A stretch of 14,790 bases of DNA, taken from positions 1 to 14,790 of the forward strand of contig JANOIR010000227.1 in NCBI GenBank assembly GCA_031407765.1, written 5' to 3'. Made by a program: the position numbers and the translations under genes. Shown one piece after another: positions 1-7,860 of the stretch; positions within the stretch are counted from its first letter, which is position 1, and the number at the start of each line of letters is the position of its first letter. Under the pieces are notes generated by a model. That model was given only the letters and a program-made list of their open reading frames with translations. It was not told the origin of the DNA and made no database searches. Source of the stretch: JBDSLU01 sp031407765. GTDB taxonomy: Bacteria > Acidobacteriota > Vicinamibacteria > Vicinamibacterales > Vicinamibacteraceae.

Positions 1-55
1 ATTCGCGGCGCTGGGCGCGCCGCGGCGCCGGCACGCGGGCGGCGGGACGACGCAT
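1..55 (-). CDS. possible 5' end of a gene running off the left edge
   Basis: On the minus strand an ATG at 55-53 opens a frame that stays open to the window edge for 18 codons (begins MRRPAARVPAP, rich in Arg, Ala and Pro). It would start 16 bases after the stop of the molybdopterin oxidoreductase gene, a spacing normal for an operon. No good ribosome binding site is visible: the nearest purine-rich stretch, GAGG, is about 15 bases upstream. In DNA this GC-rich a short open frame means little, so this may be chance. No function can be proposed. Confidence 0.2.
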   Translation of the reverse strand, partial: MRRPAARVPAPRRAQRRE

Positions 56-71
56 GGTGAGGGGCGGCGCC

Positions 72-2153
72 TCACTGGACGGGCGTCGTGTCGGGCACGA
101 ACAGCGCGAGCGGTTTGCCCTCCCAGGACGCCGCGAGAATCTTCGCCACCTCGACGCGCGCGTCGTTGAAGCAGGCGCCGCCGCCGAGATCGGTCAGCGT
201 CGCCGGGGCGAGCGCTGTCGCCGTGGCCTGGTTGAACGTGCTGCGGCGCCACAGGCCCTTGGCCAGGCTGACGGTGCCCTCCCGGACCGCGTCGCTGACC
301 TCGACCAGGCAGTGCACCTCGCCGAGCGCGTTGAAGATGCGCACGGCGTCGCCGCCCTCGATCCCGCGTGCCGTGGCGTCCGCCGGGTGCATGTGCAGCA
401 CCGCCGGTCGCGTGCGCAGCTCGGCCAGGGTCGAGCTGATCGTCTTCTCGCTGGCCGGCGAGATCAGCGCCAGCGGGTGATCGCCGGTCCCCGGATCGTC
501 CTGATAGCTGTACAGTCCGCCGGGCGCGAGCGTCGGCGTCTCGGCGGGGAAGAGATGGATCTTGCCGTCCGGCGTCAGCGGATGCACGTCGACGAACTGC
601 ACCGGACGGTTGCCCCCGGGCGGCAGCGCCTGGCCATCGGCGAGTACGATCTCGCCGGCGTCGCCGGGAAGCCGCCGCGCCACCTCGAACAGTGCCTCGG
701 TCTCGTCCTGCGTGGGCCCCTCGGACAGTCCCAGCCGCACTTCGAGCTCGCTGAACACGTCGACGTTGGGTCGCGACTCGCCGACCGGCTGGATCACCGG
801 TTTCACCAGCTGCATGGCGTGGCCGCCGTAGCTGCGGTTGAGGTCGTACTGCTCGAGAAAGGTGGTTGCCGGCAGCACCACGTCGGCGTACGGCACGGTG
901 TCGGTGCGCACCTGCTCGAACACCACCGTGAACAGATCGTCGCGCTCGAGGCCGCGCACGACGGCGTTCTGATCGGGGATGGTCGCGACCGGATTGGCGT
1001 TGTAGACGAACAGGACCTCGACCTTCGGATCCTTCAATGTCAGCAGTGCGTCGCCGAGCTGGTTCATGTTGATCAGCCGGGTCGCCGGAGGATCGACGCC
1101 GATCCAGTCGCGGTTGTTCAGGCGCCACGCCCCGGAGTTGCTCATCGAGTAGCCGCCGCCGCGGACCCCGAACTTGCCGGCGACCGCCGGCAGGCCGAGC
1201 ACGGCCATCGCCGCGTGGCCGCCGTTGCGGTTGCGCTCGAGGCCCCAGCCGCAGCGGATCAGCGCCGGCGACTGCGTGGCGTAGAGACGGGCGAACTGCT
1301 CGAGCGTGGCCGCTTCCACGTCGGCGACCTCGGCGGCGCGGGCCAGTGTCCATGGCGCCGCGGCCGCACGCAGCTCGGCGACGCCGGTCGCGTGATCGCG
1401 CAGGAACGTCTCGTCGGCGAGACCGTGCTCGAACAGGTAGCGATGCACGGCCAGCGCGACCGGCAGATCGGTGCCTGGCCGCAGCGCGACGTGCAGGTCG
1501 GCCTGCTTGGCCAGTGCCGTCCGCCGCGGATCGACCACGATCAGCGTCGCGCCCTTGCGCTGCGCCTCGCGGACGTAGGGCACGAGGTGGATCCCCGAAG
1601 CCGACGGGTTGACGCCCCACAAGACGATGAGCCGCGCGGCGGGGTAGTCCTCGTAGCTGACGCCGGACATCTTGCCGTAGAGGCCGAGCGCGGCGGCCGA
1701 GGTGGGTGCAGCACACACCGTGCGGGCCAGCCGCGACGCGCCGAGGCGGCGAAAGAACCGGGCATCGACTGATTCCTGCGTCAGCAGCCCGTTCGAGCCG
1801 CCGTAGCAGAAGGGAAGGATCGCCTCAGCGCCGCTCCGCGCCCGCACCTCGTCGATGCGGCTGGCGATGACGCCGAGCGCCTCGTTCCACGAGGCGCGGC
1901 GGAACTGGCCCTTGCCCTTGGGGCCGGTCCGGATCTCCGGCGTCTGCAGGCGGTCGGCGCCGTAGACGCGGCCCGCGAAGCCGCGGACCTTGGCGCAGAT
2001 GAAGCCCTTGGTGATGACGTGCCGCCGGCTGCCGTCGATTTTCGTGACCCGACCCTGTTCGACGGAGACGGCCAGGCTGCAGGCGTCGGGACAGTCGAGC
2101 GGGCACGACGTATCGACGGTGCTCCGGCCCCAGCTCAGTTCCTCGCTCATCAT
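72..2153 (-). CDS. molybdopterin-dependent oxidoreductase, MopB_3-like group of the DMSO reductase family
   Basis: This 693-residue protein is a catalytic subunit of the molybdopterin/[4Fe-4S] oxidoreductase family. The N-terminal cluster motif is Cys17-x3-Cys21-x3-Cys25-x27-Cys53, followed by the usual K-V-R-G and Y-G-A-D-R-L stretch. Cys147, in the context RTVCAAPTSAA, lies where formate dehydrogenase H has its selenocysteine molybdenum ligand, so a Cys-ligated metal is likely. The central part holds the molybdopterin fold (W-G-V-N-P near 179-183, V-V-D-P-R-R near 206-211). The last ~130 residues form the dinucleotide-binding domain, ending in a conserved L-T-D-L-G-G-G-A-C-F-N-D segment. 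There is no Tat signal, so it is probably cytoplasmic. No electron-transfer or membrane subunit lies beside it, and the substrate cannot be told. The start is ATG 2153 or the adjacent ATG 2150. GGAG lies 9 bases before the first, while TAAACT lies 6 bases before the second. Confidence 0.93.
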   Translation of the reverse strand: MMSEELSWGRSTVDTSCPLDCPDACSLAVSVEQGRVTKIDGSRRHVITKGFICAKVRGFAGRVYGADRLQTPEIRTGPKGKGQFRRASWNEALGVIASRIDEVRARSGAEAILPFCYGGSNGLLTQESVDARFFRRLGASRLARTVCAAPTSAAALGLYGKMSGVSYEDYPAARLIVLWGVNPSASGIHLVPYVREAQRKGATLIVVDPRRTALAKQADLHVALRPGTDLPVALAVHRYLFEHGLADETFLRDHATGVAELRAAAAPWTLARAAEVADVEAATLEQFARLYATQSPALIRCGWGLERNRNGGHAAMAVLGLPAVAGKFGVRGGGYSMSNSGAWRLNNRDWIGVDPPATRLINMNQLGDALLTLKDPKVEVLFVYNANPVATIPDQNAVVRGLERDDLFTVVFEQVRTDTVPYADVVLPATTFLEQYDLNRSYGGHAMQLVKPVIQPVGESRPNVDVFSELEVRLGLSEGPTQDETEALFEVARRLPGDAGEIVLADGQALPPGGNRPVQFVDVHPLTPDGKIHLFPAETPTLAPGGLYSYQDDPGTGDHPLALISPASEKTISSTLAELRTRPAVLHMHPADATARGIEGGDAVRIFNALGEVHCLVEVSDAVREGTVSLAKGLWRRSTFNQATATALAPATLTDLGGGACFNDARVEVAKILAASWEGKPLALFVPDTTPVQ

Positions 2154-2156
2154 CAG

Positions 2157-2162
2157 AGTTTA
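2157..2162 (-). promoter_or_regulatory. candidate -10 hexamer TAAACT before the molybdopterin oxidoreductase gene
   Basis: On the minus strand TAAACT is followed by CTGATGATG. It sits 3 bases before the first ATG and exactly 6 before the second (2150). Transcription would then begin at about the second ATG, giving a leaderless mRNA. No TTGACA-like -35 is visible. The competing reading is that GGAG just upstream is a ribosome binding site and the promoter lies elsewhere. Confidence 0.35.
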
Positions 2163-2207
2163 CTCCGCAGGCGAGCCCTGGCCGCCGAAGCCTTGGGCGG
2201 AGGCGGC

Positions 2208-2213
2208 TATGAT
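2208..2213 (+). promoter_or_regulatory. candidate -10 TATGAT before the NDH-2 gene
   Basis: TATGAT lies 12 bases before ATG 2226, in the 72-base divergent gap shared with the molybdopterin gene. Transcription from it would give a leader of only about 5-6 bases, too short for the GGGGGAGGG site to be fully used. It may be a weak or chance match. No -35 box is seen. Confidence 0.25.
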
Positions 2214-2225
2214 CGGGGGAGGGTC

Positions 2226-3527
2226 ATGTCTGCCCCGTCCGTCACACCTACTTCAATGTCCGTGCCTCATGTCGTCATCGTCGGCGGCGGCTTCGGCGGC
2301 CTCACCGCCGCCAAGGCCCTGCGCAAGAAGCCGGTCCGCGTCACCCTCGTGGACCGCCAGAACCACCATCTCTTCCAGATGCTGCTCTATCAGGTGGCCA
2401 CGGCCGGTTTGTCGCCAGGCGACATCGCCTCGCCGATCCGCTGGATCCTCCGCCGCCAGGCCAACGCGCGCGTGCTGATGGCCGACGTCGAACGCGTCGA
2501 CGTCGCCGGCAAGATCTTGATCTGCGACGTCGGGCCGATCCCGTTCGACTACCTGATCCTGGCGCCAGGGGTCACCCACTCGTACTTCGGGCACGACGAG
2601 TGGCGCGCCCATGCCCCTGGCCTGAAGACGCTGGACGACGCGCTCGCCATCCGCGCCCAGGTGCTGCTCGCCTTCGAGCGGGCCGAGCGGGCGACATCCG
2701 GCGAAGAGCGCCGGCGATCGCTCACCTTCGTCATCGTCGGTGGCGGCCCGACCGGCGTGGAGCTCGCCGGTGCCATCGTCGAGATCGCGCGCCACGCCCT
2801 GCGCCACGAGTTCCGCGCCATCGATTCCCGTACGGCGACGGTGCTGCTGCTCGAGGGCGGCCCCGACGTGCTGCCGGCGTTCCCGCCCGACCTGCGCGCG
2901 CGCGCCCGCCTGGATCTCGAGCGGCTCGGCGTGACCGTCCGCACCGGGGCCAAGGTCGAGGCCATCGAGCAGGGCCTGGTCCGCATCGGCGACGAGCGCA
3001 TCGAGGCCGGCACGATCCTCTGGGCCGCCGGCGTCCAGGCCTCGCCGCTCGGGGCGACGCTGGGTGCGCCGCTCGATCGCGCCGGGCGAGTGAAGGTCGC
3101 GCCCGACCTGTCGGTGCCGGGGGCGCCCACGATCTTCGTCGTCGGGGACCTGGCCGCGCTCGACGGTCCCCAGGGCCGGCCGCTGCCGGGTGTGGCCTCG
3201 GTCGCCATCCAGGAGGCGCACCACGTCGTCGGCGCCATCGACGCCGATCTCGCCGGCCGGCCGCGGGCGGCCTTCCGGTACCGCAACCCCGGCGACCTCG
3301 CCACCATCGGCCGGGCGGCGGCCGTCGCCGATCTCGGGTGGATTCGGTTCGCCGGCTGGACGGCGTGGTTGTTCTGGCTCTTCGTCCACATCATGAAGCT
3401 CACCGGTTTCCGCAACCGGCTGGTGGTCTTCGTGCAGTGGGCCTGGGCCTACGCCACCTTCCAGCGGAGCGTCCGGCTCATCACCGGACGCGGCAGCGGC
3501 GGATCGCCACCCGCGGTGCCGCGGTGA
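2226..3527 (+). CDS. ndh: type II NADH dehydrogenase-like FAD oxidoreductase (NDH-2)
   Basis: The 433-residue protein matches NDH-2 in length and layout. This non-proton-pumping enzyme passes electrons from NADH to membrane quinone through FAD. The N-terminal Rossmann motif VIVGGGFGG is at 17-25 and the second, NADH-binding motif VIVGGGPTGVELAG at 169-182. The C-terminal FAD contact F-V-V-G-D is at 304-308, followed by A-I-Q-E-A (327-331), where NDH-2 enzymes have their quinone-site Gln. Residues ~372-419 are aromatic and basic (W-L-F-W-L-F, V-Q-W-A-W-A-Y) and fit the amphipathic membrane anchor of the family. The start at 2226 is chosen because GGGGGAGGG lies 2 bases before it; the frame is open upstream to 2019, but that part overlaps the divergent gene. 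The next gene overlaps the stop by one base. A rubredoxin or ferredoxin reductase is less likely given the anchor. Confidence 0.9.
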   Translation: MSAPSVTPTSMSVPHVVIVGGGFGGLTAAKALRKKPVRVTLVDRQNHHLFQMLLYQVATAGLSPGDIASPIRWILRRQANARVLMADVERVDVAGKILICDVGPIPFDYLILAPGVTHSYFGHDEWRAHAPGLKTLDDALAIRAQVLLAFERAERATSGEERRRSLTFVIVGGGPTGVELAGAIVEIARHALRHEFRAIDSRTATVLLLEGGPDVLPAFPPDLRARARLDLERLGVTVRTGAKVEAIEQGLVRIGDERIEAGTILWAAGVQASPLGATLGAPLDRAGRVKVAPDLSVPGAPTIFVVGDLAALDGPQGRPLPGVASVAIQEAHHVVGAIDADLAGRPRAAFRYRNPGDLATIGRAAAVADLGWIRFAGWTAWLFWLFVHIMKLTGFRNRLVVFVQWAWAYATFQRSVRLITGRGSGGSPPAVPR

Positions 3528-4585
3528 TGTCACGCGGCCGGACGATCGGGCTGGCGACCATCGCGGTTGCGGCGATGGCACTGGTCGTGCCCTGGCCGGT
3601 CGCCGGCATCGAGTCGGTGTTCGCGGCGGGGATGTATCCCGCCTGGCAGCGGGCGGCGACGTCGCTGACCAACCACGTGCCGTTCGCGGTGTTCGATCCG
3701 ATCCTGGCGGCGGCGATCGCCACGCTGATGGGCCTGGCGATCCGATCGTGGCGCCGGTGCACCGGAGGCGTCTGGCGTCGCGCCGGTTCGGCGATCCTGA
3801 CCGGGCTCGCCGTGACCGCCGCCGTTTACCTCTGGTTCCTGCTCTCGTGGGGCTTCAACTACCAGCGCGTGCCGCTGGCGACGCGCATGGGCCTCGACAA
3901 GTCGCGGGCGACCCCTGAGCGGGTGGCCGCCTTCGCCGACCAGACGGTGCGCGAGCTGAACCGCCTGCGCCCGTTGGCGGAGGCGCGGCCGTGGCCCGAT
4001 CGCACCGCGCTGCTCGAGACGCTGGCGCCGGCCTTCCGCGCGGCACTGCCGTCGGTCGGCGTGCGCGACGACGTGGTCCCGGGCGCGCCGAAGTGGTCGC
4101 TCCTGCAGCCGTACTTCCGCTGGGCCGGCATCGACGGCGTCACCGATCCCTTTCTGCCGGAAATCGTCGTCAACCACGACCTGCTGCCGATGGAGTGGCC
4201 GTTCACGGTGGCGCACGAATGGGGGCACCTGGCCGGGCTCGCTCACGAGGCCGAGGCCAGCTATGCCGGATGGCTGACCTGCGAGGCGGCCTCGGATCAG
4301 GCGCGGTACAGCGCCCGGCTGTGGGCGCTGGGCCATGTCTTCGGTGCGGTGCCGCACGATCACCAAATTCGTCTGCTCAGCCAACTGGACGTTGGGCCCA
4401 AAGGCGACTTGCGTGCCATTGCAATGCGGACGGCAAAGAGCGTGCGAGTGGTGCGCACGGTGAGCTGGGCTACCTACGATCGCTACCTCAAATCGAACCG
4501 GGTGTCGGAAGGGCTGTCAAGCTACGACGCTGCAATCGTGTTGATTCTCGCTGGATCGCCGGAATCACGACACCAGATCCCTTGA
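3527..4585 (+). CDS. DUF3810-family membrane protein with an HExxH metallopeptidase motif
   Basis: The 352-residue protein starts with three hydrophobic segments (about residues 6-28, 50-68 and 85-108), then W-G-F-N-Y-Q and a soluble C-terminal part. Residues 230-234 are H-E-W-G-H, followed by L-A-G-L-A-H-E-A-E-A-S-Y; His230, Glu231, His234 and Glu241 or Glu243 could form a zinc-peptidase site. This fits DUF3810, whose members keep a similar H-E-x-x-H motif and a C-terminal Y-D-x-Y-L-K element (here YDRYLKSN). No substrate is known for the family. Its ATG shares one base with the NDH-2 stop (TGATG), so the two are probably translated together. Codons change abruptly near 4361: I count about 89% G/C third bases over the 100 codons before it and about 66% over the 74 after. 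The C-terminal family motif is nevertheless intact, so the gene looks complete. Confidence 0.78.
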   Translation: MSRGRTIGLATIAVAAMALVVPWPVAGIESVFAAGMYPAWQRAATSLTNHVPFAVFDPILAAAIATLMGLAIRSWRRCTGGVWRRAGSAILTGLAVTAAVYLWFLLSWGFNYQRVPLATRMGLDKSRATPERVAAFADQTVRELNRLRPLAEARPWPDRTALLETLAPAFRAALPSVGVRDDVVPGAPKWSLLQPYFRWAGIDGVTDPFLPEIVVNHDLLPMEWPFTVAHEWGHLAGLAHEAEASYAGWLTCEAASDQARYSARLWALGHVFGAVPHDHQIRLLSQLDVGPKGDLRAIAMRTAKSVRVVRTVSWATYDRYLKSNRVSEGLSSYDAAIVLILAGSPESRHQIP

Positions 4586-4597
4586 CAATTCTTGTCA
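4582..4597 (+). promoter_or_regulatory. TTGACA box overlapping a 15-base palindrome upstream of the surface-protein gene
   Basis: TTGACA, a perfect sigma-70 type -35 match, is at 4582-4587, overlapping the stop codon of the preceding gene. The bases 4583-4597 read TGACAA-TTC-TTGTCA, a perfect 6+3+6 inverted repeat that could be an operator. A -10 box at the proper distance (about 4604-4611, GCGATCGA) is poor, so promoter function is uncertain. If used, the leader of the following gene would be about 175 bases. Confidence 0.28.
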
Positions 4598-4788
4598 CAC
4601 GTCGCGATCGACCCTCGAGGTTTGCAAGAGGGTTGCCAACAGAATTGAAATCCATCTACGCATCGCGTCAGCGCCCATTGTGAGCGGATGCGGGCGATAC
4701 CGCACACGCGTGCCGATCCGGCTTGAAAAGTCGATGTGCGGCCCCGCACACGGCGTCGGGCACGCCCGTTGCCCCTTAGGGCTGCGTG
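4586..4788. other. lower-GC intergenic stretch
   Basis: These 203 bases separate the DUF3810 gene from the surface-protein gene. Most of it, to about 4700, is visibly richer in A and T than the flanks, continuing the composition change that begins inside the DUF3810 gene. It contains a weak 6-bp stem (ACCCTC 4611-4616 / GAGGGT 4628-4633) and a stretch identical to half of the lac operator that I regard as chance. No gene is apparent. Confidence 0.5.
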
Positions 4789-7635
4789 ATGCCGTCCACG
4801 ATCTCGCTCCGCTCATGCTGTCGTGCCGTCATTGCGACAGTTTTTCTGGTCCTCGCGTTTACGGGCCTCGCGGCCGCACAGTCTGCGACGCTGGCGTGGA
4901 ACGCCAACGGCGAATCGGACTTGGCGGGCTATCGCGTCGAGTACGGGACGGTCTCGGGGAGTCCTTCAACGACCGTCGACGTCGGCAACGTCACACAGCG
5001 CCAGTTCAACGGGCTGCAGGCCGGCGTCACCTACTACTTCCGCGTCAAGGCCTACAACACGGCCAACCAGGAGAGCGCGCCGTCCGTTGAGGTCTCGCAC
5101 ACGCCGCCGGTCGCGGTGGTGCCGACGTTGTCGGCCGTGGCGCCGGCTTCGGGTCCGTCGGGCGGCGGCACGGTCATCACGCTGACCGGCACCAACTTCG
5201 CCTCGGGCGCGACGGTTCGCGTCAACGGCGTCTCGGCGACCGGTGTGACCTTCGTGTCGGCGGTGCAGGTCCGCGCGACGACGCCGGCCGGCAGCGCCGG
5301 GGCGCGCACGGTGCAAATCACGAACCCGGGCGGCCAGTCGGCGTCGCTCGCCAGCGCCTTCACCTACCTGGGCGGGCCGGGGCTCACCTCGGTGTCACCG
5401 ACGTCGGGTCCGACTGCCGGGGGCACCACTGTCACGATCACCGGCACCGGCTTCGTCGCCGGGGCGACGGTGCGCGTCAACGGTGTGGCGGCGACCGGCG
5501 TGACCTTCGTGTCGGCGACGCAGCTGCGGGCGAACACACCGGCGGCGAGCGCCGGCACGTACGCGATCCAGGTGACCAACCCGGATACCCAGACTGGTAC
5601 GCTCGGCGGCGCCTACACCTACATGGCGCCGCCGGCCGTGACCTCGATCTCGCCGACGTCTGGCCCCACCGCCGGCGGCACGACGATCACGATCAACGGC
5701 AGCAACTTCGGCCAAGACACGGGCGGCAGCGTCCGCGTCGGCGGCGTCCTCGCGACCGGCGTCACCTACCTCTCGTCGACGCAGCTGCGGGCGACCACGC
5801 CGGCGGGGACGGCCGGCGCGCAGAGCGTCCAGGTCACGAACCCCGACGGCCAGGCGGCCACGTTGGCTTCCGCCTTCACCTACAGCGTGGCGCCGTCGCC
5901 GACACTCTCCGCCATCTCGCCGGTCTCCGGACCGACCGCGGGCGGCACCGCAGTGACGCTGACCGGCACCAACTTCGCCGCCGGCGCGACCGTCACGATC
6001 GGTGGCACCGCGGCGACCAGCGTCGTCATCGCCAGCAGCACCCGGATCACGGCGGTGACGCCGGCCGGCACCGCCGGCGCGCGGGACGTGCGCGTCACGC
6101 TGTCGGGCGGTCAGGCGGCGACGCTGACCGGCGGCTTCACCTACACGTCGGGCACATCGACCGACAGCGACGGCGACGGGCTGACCAACAACTGGGAAAC
6201 CCTCTACGGCCTGAACCCGAACTCTGCCGCTGGCAACGACGGCGCGGCTGGCGATCCCGACGTCGACGGGCTCATCAACACCGCAGAGCAGACCGCCGGA
6301 TCGCACCCGCGCGGCACGCTCAAGCGCTATCTCGCGGAGGGCGTCTGCAACAGCTTCTTCTCGACGCGCTTCGCCATCGCCAACCCGCAGACCGCCACGG
6401 CGCGCGTGCTGCTGACGTTCGTCGACACCACCGGCCGCACGACGCGGCACTACGTCTCGATCCCGGGCCGGACGCGGGCAACGGTCGAGACGTCGACCAT
6501 CGCCGCCCTCGACGGCGCATCGTTCGCGACGACGATGGAAGCCGATGACGTGGTGGTGATCGACCGTCTCATGAGCTGGAGCGGCGCGTCCGGCTACGCC
6601 GCGCACATGGAGACGGCGGTCGAGCAGCCGGCGACCACGTGGTATTTCGCCGAGGGCGCGACGCACGGCATGTTCGATCTCTTCTACCTGGTGCAGAACC
6701 CGGGCACGACGGCGGCCAGCCTGCGCGTCCGCTATCTGCGGACGTCTGGTGCGCCGATCATCAAGACCTACACGGTGAATGCCGGCAGCCGCTTCACCAT
6801 CTGGGTCGACCAGGAGGACGCGGCACTGCGCGGGGCCGACGTGTCGGCCGAGATCACCTCGACCAACGGCGTCCCGGTCATCGTCGAGCGGTCGATGTAC
6901 CTGAACTCGAGCCGCGCGTTCAAGGGCGGCCACAACAGCGCCGGCGTGACCGCGCCGGCCCTGAACTGGTTCCTTGCCGAAGGCTCGACCGGCAGCTTCT
7001 TCTCGATGTATGTCCTGGTTGCCAACCCGAACACGTCGGCGGCGGCGCTGCGCGTGACGTACATCCTGGCGAGCGGCTCGCCGGTCGTGAAGACCCTCAC
7101 GGTGGCGGCCAACAGCCGCCGCACCATCGACGTCGCGGGGGAGGATCGCGCCCTCGCCGATGCCGCCGTGTCGGTGAAGGTGGAGTCGACCAACAACGTG
7201 CCGGTCGTCGTCGAGCGCACCATGTGGTGGATCGGGTCGCGCCGGACCTGGACGGAAGGCCACAACGCCTTCGGCACGACGCGGACGGCGCCGCGCTGGT
7301 TGCTGGCTGAAGGTGAGGCCGGTGGGCCGCGCGGCATCAGCACCTTCGTGCTGATCGCCAACACCTCGGCAGCCGATGCCAACGTGCGCGTGACGATGCT
7401 GCCGGAGGCGGGCGCGGAGGAATCGGTGACCTACACGGTCGGCGCCAACCGCCGCTTCACGGTCCCGGTGTCGAGCGCCTTCCCGTCGGTCGACGGTACG
7501 CGCTTCTCGATTCTCGTCGAGAGCCTGAACCCGTCGACGGCCGGCGCGCTCGTGGTGGAGCGGGCGGCGTACTGGAACACGGATGAGGACGTCTGGGGTG
7601 CCGGCGCCAACGCCGTCGGCGCGATCGTGCCCTAA
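4789..7635 (+). CDS. large secreted surface protein: FN3, four IPT/TIG domains, calcium-binding segment, four C-terminal repeats
   Basis: The 948-residue protein starts at ATG 4789; AGGG at 4778-4781 is 7 bases upstream. An adjacent in-frame GTG at 4786 is the alternative. A Sec signal peptide spans residues 1-30 (hydrophobic VIATVFLVLAF, then L-A-A-A before Q31). Next come a fibronectin type III domain (~32-105) and four IPT/TIG domains (~110-195, 197-282, 284-368, 370-455), each with P-x-S-G-P-(S/T)-(A/G)-G-G-T. A TSP3/EF-hand-like segment (DSDGDGL, D-P-D-V-D-G-L, ~457-508) probably binds calcium. The last part has four ~105-residue repeats starting near 514, 619, 727 and 836, each with Y/F/L-L/F-A-E-G, N-P or N-T, a V-R-V-T-like strand, and the inner ones ending V-P-V-(I/V)-V-E-R. 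Similar repeats occur in exported actinobacterial proteins (DUF5719-like). There is no sorting motif, membrane anchor or catalytic site. Adhesion or matrix binding is inference. Confidence 0.85.
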   Translation: MPSTISLRSCCRAVIATVFLVLAFTGLAAAQSATLAWNANGESDLAGYRVEYGTVSGSPSTTVDVGNVTQRQFNGLQAGVTYYFRVKAYNTANQESAPSVEVSHTPPVAVVPTLSAVAPASGPSGGGTVITLTGTNFASGATVRVNGVSATGVTFVSAVQVRATTPAGSAGARTVQITNPGGQSASLASAFTYLGGPGLTSVSPTSGPTAGGTTVTITGTGFVAGATVRVNGVAATGVTFVSATQLRANTPAASAGTYAIQVTNPDTQTGTLGGAYTYMAPPAVTSISPTSGPTAGGTTITINGSNFGQDTGGSVRVGGVLATGVTYLSSTQLRATTPAGTAGAQSVQVTNPDGQAATLASAFTYSVAPSPTLSAISPVSGPTAGGTAVTLTGTNFAAGATVTIGGTAATSVVIASSTRITAVTPAGTAGARDVRVTLSGGQAATLTGGFTYTSGTSTDSDGDGLTNNWETLYGLNPNSAAGNDGAAGDPDVDGLINTAEQTAGSHPRGTLKRYLAEGVCNSFFSTRFAIANPQTATARVLLTFVDTTGRTTRHYVSIPGRTRATVETSTIAALDGASFATTMEADDVVVIDRLMSWSGASGYAAHMETAVEQPATTWYFAEGATHGMFDLFYLVQNPGTTAASLRVRYLRTSGAPIIKTYTVNAGSRFTIWVDQEDAALRGADVSAEITSTNGVPVIVERSMYLNSSRAFKGGHNSAGVTAPALNWFLAEGSTGSFFSMYVLVANPNTSAAALRVTYILASGSPVVKTLTVAANSRRTIDVAGEDRALADAAVSVKVESTNNVPVVVERTMWWIGSRRTWTEGHNAFGTTRTAPRWLLAEGEAGGPRGISTFVLIANTSAADANVRVTMLPEAGAEESVTYTVGANRRFTVPVSSAFPSVDGTRFSILVESLNPSTAGALVVERAAYWNTDEDVWGAGANAVGAIVP

Positions 7636-7641
7636 GGTAAG

Positions 7642-7795
7642 GCGCCAGCTGTGGCCGCGCGGGCTGCCAGTTCCTCGCCGGCGCCTCAGCGACGCGCGAA
7701 GTTCAGGTCGACGTAGTCGTCGACCAGCTTCTGGAAGCCGGCGAACAGCTCCTCGTAGTTGCCCTTGAGCGTCGTCGCGTGCGCGCCGTCGATGA
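7642..7795 (-). pseudogene. orphan second copy of the ispG 3' end
   Basis: These 154 bases repeat 7876-8029 with only four mismatches (at 7652, 7669, 7696 and 7701). Read on the minus strand they give the last ~36 codons of IspG, from VIDGAHATTLKGNYEELF to a stop at 7688-7686, with one change (Val410 to Ala), plus 44 bases of downstream sequence. Nothing of the rest of ispG precedes it and there is no start codon, so it is a gene fragment. It lies between the surface-protein gene and the intact ispG. Confidence 0.9.
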
Positions 7796-7808
7796 CGTTG
7801 CTTGTTGG

Positions 7809-7830
7809 CCGATGGCCCTCAGGCCATCGG
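7809..7830. terminator. strong hairpin between convergent genes, possible terminator
   Basis: CCGATGGCC (7809-7817), loop CTCA, GGCCATCGG (7822-7830) make a perfect 9-bp GC-rich stem with a 4-base loop. It lies between the end of the surface-protein gene and the end of ispG, which point at each other. Neither strand has a T-run after the stem, so it is not a classic intrinsic terminator. It may still stop or protect transcripts from both sides. Confidence 0.4.
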
Positions 7831-7860
7831 CGGGCAGCCTCTTGAGCGCGGCCTCTCTGA

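Noticed and set aside
54..1772. 572-codon open frame on the plus strand
   Set aside because: It lies antisense to the molybdopterin oxidoreductase, whose motifs are clear. The translation is Arg/Ala/Gly-rich without any family pattern, as expected for the opposite strand of GC-rich coding DNA.
2600..3526. Upstream extension of the DUF3810 frame into the NDH-2 gene
   Set aside because: It overlaps NDH-2 in another frame and reads as Arg/Pro/Ala-rich noise; the protein-like sequence begins at ATG 3527.
4677..4689. ATTGTGAGCGGAT, identical to 13 bases of the E. coli lac operator
   Set aside because: The second half of the palindrome is missing and no LacI-family or sugar-uptake gene is near, so I take it as chance.
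5395..7263. 622-codon minus-strand frame
   Set aside because: Antisense shadow of the TIG-repeat protein; no recognisable domain and strongly Arg/Asp/Gly biased.
7583..7768. 61-codon plus-strand frame over the duplicated ispG end
   Set aside because: It begins inside the surface-protein gene in another frame and follows the antisense of the ispG fragment; no support as a gene.
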